From contig VYZI01000742.1 in NCBI GenBank assembly GCA_013397695.1, positions 1 through 64,000 on the forward strand: DNA of 64,000 nt, written 5' to 3'. The position numbers and the translations under genes are program-made. Positions within the stretch are counted from its first letter, which is position 1. Each line of letters starts with the position of its first letter. Shown piece by piece: positions 57,501-64,000 of this stretch. The stretch is from Centropus unirufus. Lineage: Eukaryota; Chordata; Aves; Cuculiformes; Centropidae. The notes beneath the pieces were generated by a model. It was not told where the DNA came from, made no database searches, and was given only the letters and a program-made list of their open reading frames with translations.

Positions 57501-60500
57501 TGACAACCACAAATTTAATAGAAAAATCACAGCATTTTTAGAGAAAAAAAAAAGTAAAAAGTACTGGTAAAGCATGCAGAGGTCACTGGTAAGCATGAAA
57601 AGTGAAAGGTTTTAATGGAGGAAAACTGAACACATAAGAAGTTAAACTGACTGGGAAAAGTTAAGTCACATCTGGAGACTATTAGTCCAAACTTACACCC
57701 AGGGGGAGGCAGAAAGCAGAACAGCAGCCATACTAACAAAGAAGAGACCTAGAGAGAGACAGACATAAGTTTGCACAGTGTGAAATGCCTGCAAAATCGT
57801 GATTCAAGGTCGGATTGTGGAAGGATCACATCACTAAGCTAGGAATGTACAGTCAGTCAATACAGAGACTATGCCATCCCAACCACATCAACAATGCAAG
57901 GAAGAAAGAGAGTGAGGAGCAGAGAAGAGGCCAAAAGCTAATTATGTATACCATGACACTGATTTATACAGAAAATCCATATTTTGCTTTGCAAAAGGAA
58001 AAGCCATGCAGAAGCTGACACGTGAACTGTTACAATTCCAATATATGAAATGTGAAACTATGAAGGAGCGAAAAGTACTGCAGGAAAAAATGTCCTGGCA
58101 GCCAAGATTCTCAGGAGATGCCTTTGTCTGAGACAGCTCTGGAAGAAAAATTTTTTAACTTTAAAAACTGAGACATGGTGTAGAGAACAATCAGATCCTG
58201 TGAAGGGAAATGACTAGATGTGACTGCAACAAGGGAAAGAATGATCATTTTTCAAGATAACACTCTGAAATAGCAAGTACGTTTATGACTGCTCACCAGT
58301 AAAAGCGCTACGACAGATGCATTTGTAATCATTTATGAGCTGAATACAGTCTAGACTTCCACGAGGGTTACAAGGACTGGAGAGGCATTCATTGATATCT
58401 CCCTCGCATCGCTCGCCTGCAAAGCCTGGAGGACAAAGACAGCTGTAGCCCCCGATCTGATCGATGCACTGCCCTCCATTAAAACAGCGGGGTGTTCCCG
58501 AGTCTGAAACACAGTCATCAACATTCTCCTCACAGAAAAGGCCTGTCAAGACAGTAAAAAGTAACAATTAGAGGATACGGTGTCATGGCCACGTTTCCTA
58601 CAGTGCTCATCAAGTTTTAAGACCATACCTCACGCAGACCCTGATATAAACAGGTAACAATTCCAGCTTCATGCAATCCATACCCTTGCAGACAGCCACC
58701 CGCAGATCGGACCCCGGGAGCATGTGATTTAGAGCCAGGCTGAACTTAATGCTAGGTCATACTGGCATTCAGCAGCTTTCATGCCTGGCCTAATATAAGG
58801 GCATAATAAGAAACAGAAACCCAAACCAAACCCCAAATTATGCACCCACTTTAGCCCTGCAGCAGAACATAGCTGGACAGCCCTGTGCTGCCCTTACAAG
58901 GCCAAGAGCTTCCCATCATTCCTTTGACATGATGGTAACCCTAAAACTTGGCAAAGAATGTTTGTAGCGACATCATTAAAAGAAGAACAAACCAGCAGAA
59001 AAGCAAGTCTGATAAAACATAGGTTTCAGACCGGACTTCTGAGCACCTATGGAAAACTCCCAGCACTGGCTAGGGATGGCAGCTCCCCTCTCTCTTTATG
59101 GGGTGTTGTTTTAAGACACAATGTCTGGTACTGGTTCTGCCTTCATCGCATAATAAGATGGACGAAAGGGGACAGAGAGGGTAAGCCGAGCAAGGAGTTC
59201 TGTCAGTTAACGCAGTTGATTCACATGGAGAAAGTAAAGCCATTCATATAAACATGAAGAATGTTTACATTGGCATCAGTAAAGTTTTCATCTCAAACCA
59301 TGCCAGGGACAAAAGCTATGGCTTGGGATCATGAGTAATATATAAATATTTTCCAATTCTTTTAATTAAAAAAAAAAGTTATCACATACAAAAATTAATC
59401 TCCACAAATAATGACCAAAGAATTAAAAGTAAGCTGTTCAGACCCTCTCAAAGGAGAGCTGCTTTAGTACAACCCAGAAATTCTAGCGATGCAGAAATCT
59501 GTACATAAACGTACATTTGCTGTGGACACATAAGAAGTAACTTTGCATATTATTTAATTAGAGGGCCAAGTTGAGAACAATACATGGAGAATTGCTAACA
59601 CAGTGATTTACAATAAAAAACATGCTTATGCAGAGCCAGGAGATGTGCTGACAGCCACACTGAAGTGAAGGAACTGCACAGGCAGGAGGGAAATTATCAG
59701 ATTATTTTTTAATTTTTCCTAGATTTACTTTATGAACTGAGAATTTAGTTCTATCTGACATATACGTGGAGATTTTGCCCATGCTGAGATGACACCCATC
59801 AGATGATAGATATAAAAAGCAAATTCAGAAGAATGTAAAATGTTTAACTGACTTGAGAATAAACTTAAGGAAAAGTGCCAGGAGATGCAGTGAATGCATC
59901 ATTGCATTCACTGGTGGGTCAAAATGCGCAGTCCTGAGTATTTTCAAAGGAGAAGTAAGGACGGTCAAGTCAGACAAAACAGGGAAATGAAAGGTAAGAC
60001 TTCAAGACACACAACATTAAACAGGAGGTGGAATCATACTTGGTGGAAACCACCATTATATAACAGTAGGCTTTCATTTTTATGCCTAGCAGCGTTGAAC
60101 TTCTTTCCACAAGACTCCATAACAGAGGACAAAGCAAGGCCAAACTCTAAACAAGTAAAGAACATTGGAAATGAGTCAAGAACTAAGCGAGTTTTCTGTA
60201 TATTTCCTATCATCTTAGCCAATCTGGGATTTGCTATGTCAAACCAGGTAGGGCTGGGAAATTAATGGTAATCTCGTCCATTCCCACTGCCAAAGACAGA
60301 TCATACACTCCCAAAGGACCCTGCCATGACCTATTCCTTTAAAAGAGAAAAAGAAAAAAAAATGCCAGCAGCATTTATTTTTAAACACAAAATATGTATC
60401 TCAAGGGGCTCAGTGCATTCTGGGAACATTCTTCAAAGAAAATAACACATTCACTTCAGACTCTGCCTCATGAAACCAGCAGTCAAAAAGGAAAATTGTA

Positions 60501-62491
60501 ATATTCCCTTAATTGCTAAGCTTCATACCCCGAGTGCCTGGTGGACAGGAGCACTTGAAATGATTGACGAGGTCTATACATGTTCCTCCATTCTGACAGG
60601 GCTGAAACTGGCATTCATCCACTTCATATTCACAGTTGACTCCCTGGTATCCAGGCGCGCACTGTCAGTATGAAAAAAAAATAGGCGTGAATTATGTTCT
60701 AACAGATATCTGAGAAAGGTCAACACAGACAAAAAGAACCCTCAGGGACAGACTATGATTGTCCTGTCCTGGTAACTTTACAACTGCAAGTGATTTTAAG
60801 GGCTGAACTGCTATGTCTTAAGCACACAATTTGACCATGTTGACTCCTCAACAGCATGATGCCTGCCTGAATTTGAGTCGCTTTTTCTGCAAAATGCAGT
60901 GATCAAATCCTGACACCCTGTAGCATTGAGATCATCTTAGCAGCTTTGACTTAGCATTTACGCAAAAATCATCCTTTCTCTTCTGAGTATGAGCTTCCAC
61001 GGTGTTCTGCCATTCTAAAAAGCTTGGAAAGGCTGATATACCATAATCCCATGGTTTACACAGCTCACTGTGTCACCCGTAGGAAACAAAGCAGTGGAAG
61101 GCAACTCCTTGGGCAAAAAAATCATTCAAGATACAAACACCTTCTCCACAGAGGCAATGAGGTCAATGCCCATCAATCACACCACCCACTAAGCTCACAC
61201 CTCTAATTTAATCTTAAAAGTCTTAGAGGAGCACCGCTTTAAAAAGTCTTTCCAGGTGCAGGCTGTTTTTATTCCTTCCCTCTTTGAAGCTATTCCACCA
61301 TAAGCATGCGTTTGATTTCTTTTAGATTCCTTTGCATCACAATGCTCTGATACTTATACCACTTCCTACTAAATGCCTGTGCATTACCTTGCACTGGTAT
61401 CCACCCAGGTGATCCCGGCATGTAGCACCATTCTGACAGGGGCTGGAGTCACACTCATCCAGCTGCACCTCACAGTAACTGCCAGTGTAACCTGCCTGGC
61501 ACTGGCAGTGGTGTGAGTTTCCAACACTGAAGCAGTGGCCAGAGTGCTGGCACAGCTGGTCCACTGTGACTCCTGAAATAAAGTTAAATCCAGAAGTTAA
61601 ATCAAGTGAACAAATATATAAAACCATCAGTGTTGGTAGTTCAGCCAGGAATGCATGTGACTAGACTCAACAACTTGAAAACTTGAAACTGAAAATTTGA
61701 AGAGTCATTCTTGAAGTTACAGTGAGTCGGAACCAAAACTGGCTTCTGAAAAAAAGCCACTGCTCTGCCTTCCTTGAATCATCAGCATCAACACTGGCAC
61801 AAATTATTTGCGTTGCTGTACTCTTTTCCCACTGGCTGGCAATACACGTCTCTGCAGGGATATTATTGCAATACAGAGGCCCAAAGTTTGAACCTAGAAA
61901 GGCTGCAAGAGGTACTTGAGCCTGACACCCTGTTCCTTCAGTGAACCTGTTTGTCTGGATTTCCTGGAGTGAAAGTGGCATGACTCTGTCCACCAGCCTG
62001 AGCTACATATCACCTTTCAAGAAGAAATTAACTTGAAAACCACATCTTTTACAGGTACATCATCTAAAACAGGAAATTACTACTCTAAGGGGCCATGCTA
62101 TTACCTATGCGGCGAAACAGCACACTTGGTAGCCAGTATTGTTCTCAGAAATAGTCTCAAAGATCGCAAGTTACAATATGCCTTTCTTGTACAAGGACTA
62201 TATGGCTTAAACCTGGCCTGCCTGGGATTTAGCTGAAAGGCATAAATAGCCAGTGCATTTTCTGAGAAGGCAGTCCACCTAAAACAATATTACTGAAAAT
62301 CTGAGACTTCATAGAACATTCAATTCTGCTTATTTACCCCTTTGTGAAGCTGCCACTTGACATGAGACATTGGGCACATCACAATAATCGCCAGTCCAGC
62401 CAGACGGGCAGACGCAACGAGTCTCGGCTCCACTCTGGACACACGTGCCTTTATTCATACAGGGAGACTTGCTACACAGATCCATAAGAGC
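44727..62491 (-). CDS. NOTCH2: NOTCH2 receptor, 3' portion (EGF 28 to stop), partial
   Basis: Single-pass receptor that is cleaved on ligand binding to release a transcription co-activator. Fifteen exons in transcript order: 62338-62491, 61388-61572, 60529-60661, 58297-58542, 56295-56407, 55248-55777, 54109-54456, 53733-53875, 52712-52922, 52022-52118, 51422-51590, 48077-48378, 47559-47706, 46973-47070, 44727-46070. All phases agree, giving 1406 residues in the window. They run through EGF repeats 28-36, three LNR modules, heterodimerisation domain, transmembrane helix, RAM region, ankyrin repeats, transactivation region and PEST tail ending NNMQVYA. Sequence is closest to NOTCH2 rather than NOTCH1, for example the C terminus and the [15 protein letters not shown] region. 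Earlier exons lie right of 64000. Confidence 0.98.
48379..51421. other. NOTCH2 intron, nothing else seen
   Basis: A 3.0-kb intron between the linker exon and the first ankyrin exon. No further exon, RNA gene or mobile element recognised. Confidence 0.75.
52022..54456 (-). CDS. NOTCH2: NOTCH2 exons for LNR-C, heterodimerisation domain and transmembrane segment
   Basis: Exon 54109-54456 carries LNR-C ([17 protein letters not shown]) and the heterodimerisation domain with a dibasic RSRRS cluster at 54157-54171 where the furin S1 site is expected. Exon 53733-53875 carries [10 protein letters not shown]. Exon 52712-52922 holds the membrane helix ([20 protein letters not shown]) followed by the stop-transfer AKRKRKHG and the gamma-secretase cleavage area. 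Exon 52022-52118 starts the RAM/linker region and ends at the nuclear signal SKRAK. Confidence 0.95.
55248..62491 (-). CDS. NOTCH2: NOTCH2 exons for EGF repeats 28-36 and first LNR modules
   Basis: Six exons. The first five and the start of the sixth encode nine EGF repeats, including calcium-binding types [28 protein letters not shown] and NECLSSPC. Exon 55248-55777 (530 bp) ends the EGF array and begins the Lin12/Notch repeats: [19 protein letters not shown] (LNR-A) and [20 protein letters not shown] (LNR-B). One EGF repeat has a longer first loop (VSDSGTPRC) than the human counterpart (ARGPHC). The repeats hold the receptor closed until ligand pulling exposes the ADAM site. Confidence 0.95.
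58543..60528. other. NOTCH2 intron, nothing certain
   Basis: A 2.0-kb AT-rich intron. No coding exon was found. Confidence 0.7.
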
Positions 62492-64000
62492 CTGGAGATA
62501 AAAAAAACCAACAGGACACAATATATGGCAAGCACAATAAGAACCACTACTTGGAGTACAAGTTCAAGAAGCACAGAAAGGAAGCTCTGCAAAACTGGTT
62601 CCATCTGGCACTGAAAAAAAAGTATTTGCCAGGTCTAAGCCTTCACTGACAACCCAAAGAGCTCACATGGCTAAAACCCCAGATGGCAGCACCACTTCAA
62701 GAGTGAGCTGATCCTCACACCGTACTATGCAGAGGCATCTTTGGCTGGCTGGGTCTGAGGAAATTCACTTTTATTTCAGGCTAGGCTTCTAGTTCAACAG
62801 TTGTAGGAGGCTTCTGGCTACCAACACTAATAGATGCCCTTTACTTCTCCCAGAATTCCCCCACCTTCAGTGTTTCTGAGGATGATCAGATGTGTTCCAC
62901 ATTTTGAACTTTGCTTTTTTTGTCATTAGCTCACCATACCCACTTTTGGCCCCATTTGCCCCAGTATAGTCCCTCTGAGTTCTTCTGTCCTGTAAGATTC
63001 AATAGAAACCCCACAACTGAACAGAAGATAGGCCAAGGCATACTGCTTTTCTTGATTCCTTATTAAAAAAAAAAGTTTCCAAGCAAATAGACTAGAAGTC
63101 TGTAAATTACATATGAGAGTGGAGTGAGGACCCAAAAAGACGGTCTGACCTAATATACACCAACCAAATAACCATTACTTTTTTTAAGGGCTTAAGCCTT
63201 CAAAGTAATACAGCTATTTGATTGATTTCAAGCTGACTTGAGGGAAGGATGAGTATTTTAAAGCAAGCAGGACTGAATTTTGGCTGCAAAATGCAATTTC
63301 AATTGAAGAAAGTTCTGCTTTTCAGATGCAAACTGTCGCCTCACAAAGATTAAAGTAGAAAAATCTGTGCTTTCACAGGCAACCAAAAAGAAACTTGGAA
63401 TTAAGTTTTATCACATGTAGTTGAGCGTGAAAAAACACCGAGCCTCTTGCTTCTGCATTTGTAATGAGTAGCTGACTGCTCTACATGCAAATCCTATAAC
63501 TTATGAATCATTGTCTGATTTTGTGCTGCTTATTTAGTTTTGCTAATTAGGTCAAGCCAGTTTACCACTAAGACAAGAACTACAGTGTAGCTTTAATCTA
63601 TAAAACTCGCCAATACGACTCTGAATAGAACCTATACATTTAGAAAGTTCTGATTCCTTGTATAAAACGAGCAATGTTATGATCAAGTTCGCTGAAACAT
63701 AAAGCGGGCTTTCTTAGAGTCCACATCACCTAATTTCGGGGTAGGCACATTCACCCTTTTCTCAAGTGAAAAAATAGCAAATATAACAGAAGAGGAACTG
63801 CTGAACTTCACAGCACTTTACGATCACTCTCAATGCTAATTCTCACAATGAGGTTTGAGTTGTGTGCTCAGAATGCGTAATGAGGGTGGCAGAGGGGCTG
63901 CTTTTTCAGGTCACTTCATTACTTTGCATTCACTTCCTCCATCAGCAATACCTAGAAGCAGACCTGACAACATAATGTCTAGCAACACTTGGAAAAGCAC
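62492..64000. other. NOTCH2 intron reaching the right edge
   Basis: No EGF-like exon was found here on the minus strand, so the preceding NOTCH2 exon lies beyond 64000. AT-rich, with no repeat or RNA gene recognised. Confidence 0.75.

Noticed and set aside
60240..60340. Possible CR1 retroelement fragment (ctcgtccattcccactgcc)
   Set aside because: Resemblance to the CR1 3' region is too short and weak to call by eye.
1..64000. CRISPR arrays, phage or bacterial defence genes, tRNA or rRNA genes, endogenous viral elements
   Set aside because: None seen. The window is ordinary vertebrate genic DNA.

Overview
The window is nuclear DNA of a sauropsid vertebrate, most likely a bird. Evidence: intron-split genes with GT-AG boundaries, proteins orthologous to vertebrate families throughout, short introns, CpG-rich promoters, and almost no recognisable interspersed repeats. 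The exact species cannot be read from the sequence. There are no bacterial, viral or plasmid features.

Layout, left to right. (1) 1-26.2 kb, minus strand: 5' half of PDE4DIP (myomegalin), a centrosome/Golgi microtubule-organising scaffold. It has at least two promoter regions. An upstream one makes forms with the CM1 motif. An internal one at about 18.3-18.9 kb makes the SMYLE-type isoform starting in a large 1149-bp exon. Both enter the same coiled-coil exons in the same phase at 13716. The gene runs off the left edge. (2) 26.3-29.1 kb: intergenic. (3) 29.25-32.74 kb, plus strand: complete PHGDH, 12 coding exons, 529 aa, with a 108-base assembly gap inside one intron. (4) 33.5-36.9 kb, minus: complete HMGCS2, 9 coding exons, 507 aa, TATA promoter with a DR1 element. 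(5) 37.9-39.7 kb, minus: complete REG4-like secreted C-type lectin, 159 aa, with a non-coding first exon and a TATA box. (6) 42.4-64 kb, minus: 3' portion of NOTCH2, 15 exons from EGF repeat 28 to the stop codon plus a 2.3-kb 3' UTR. Its 5' part lies beyond the right edge.

The genes do not form one pathway: serine synthesis, ketogenesis, a secreted lectin, Notch signalling and centrosome organisation. They are held together by synteny. Human 1p12 carries PHGDH, HMGCS2, REG4 and NOTCH2 in the same neighbourhood, while human PDE4DIP lies across the centromere. Here PDE4DIP and NOTCH2 flank one block of less than 65 kb.

I found no new multi-gene system. The most interesting signals are smaller: a diverged copy of the PHGDH terminal exon exactly 300 bp downstream of the original, an 8 x 16-bp array upstream of the internal myomegalin promoter, a 5 x 10-bp array touching the PHGDH start codon with an open in-frame extension upstream, a decayed 15-bp minisatellite that mimics long ORFs, a candidate 78-bp cassette exon and 24-bp microexon in PDE4DIP, and a DR1 element in the HMGCS2 promoter. 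All splice calls come from reading exon phase and consensus sites by eye.
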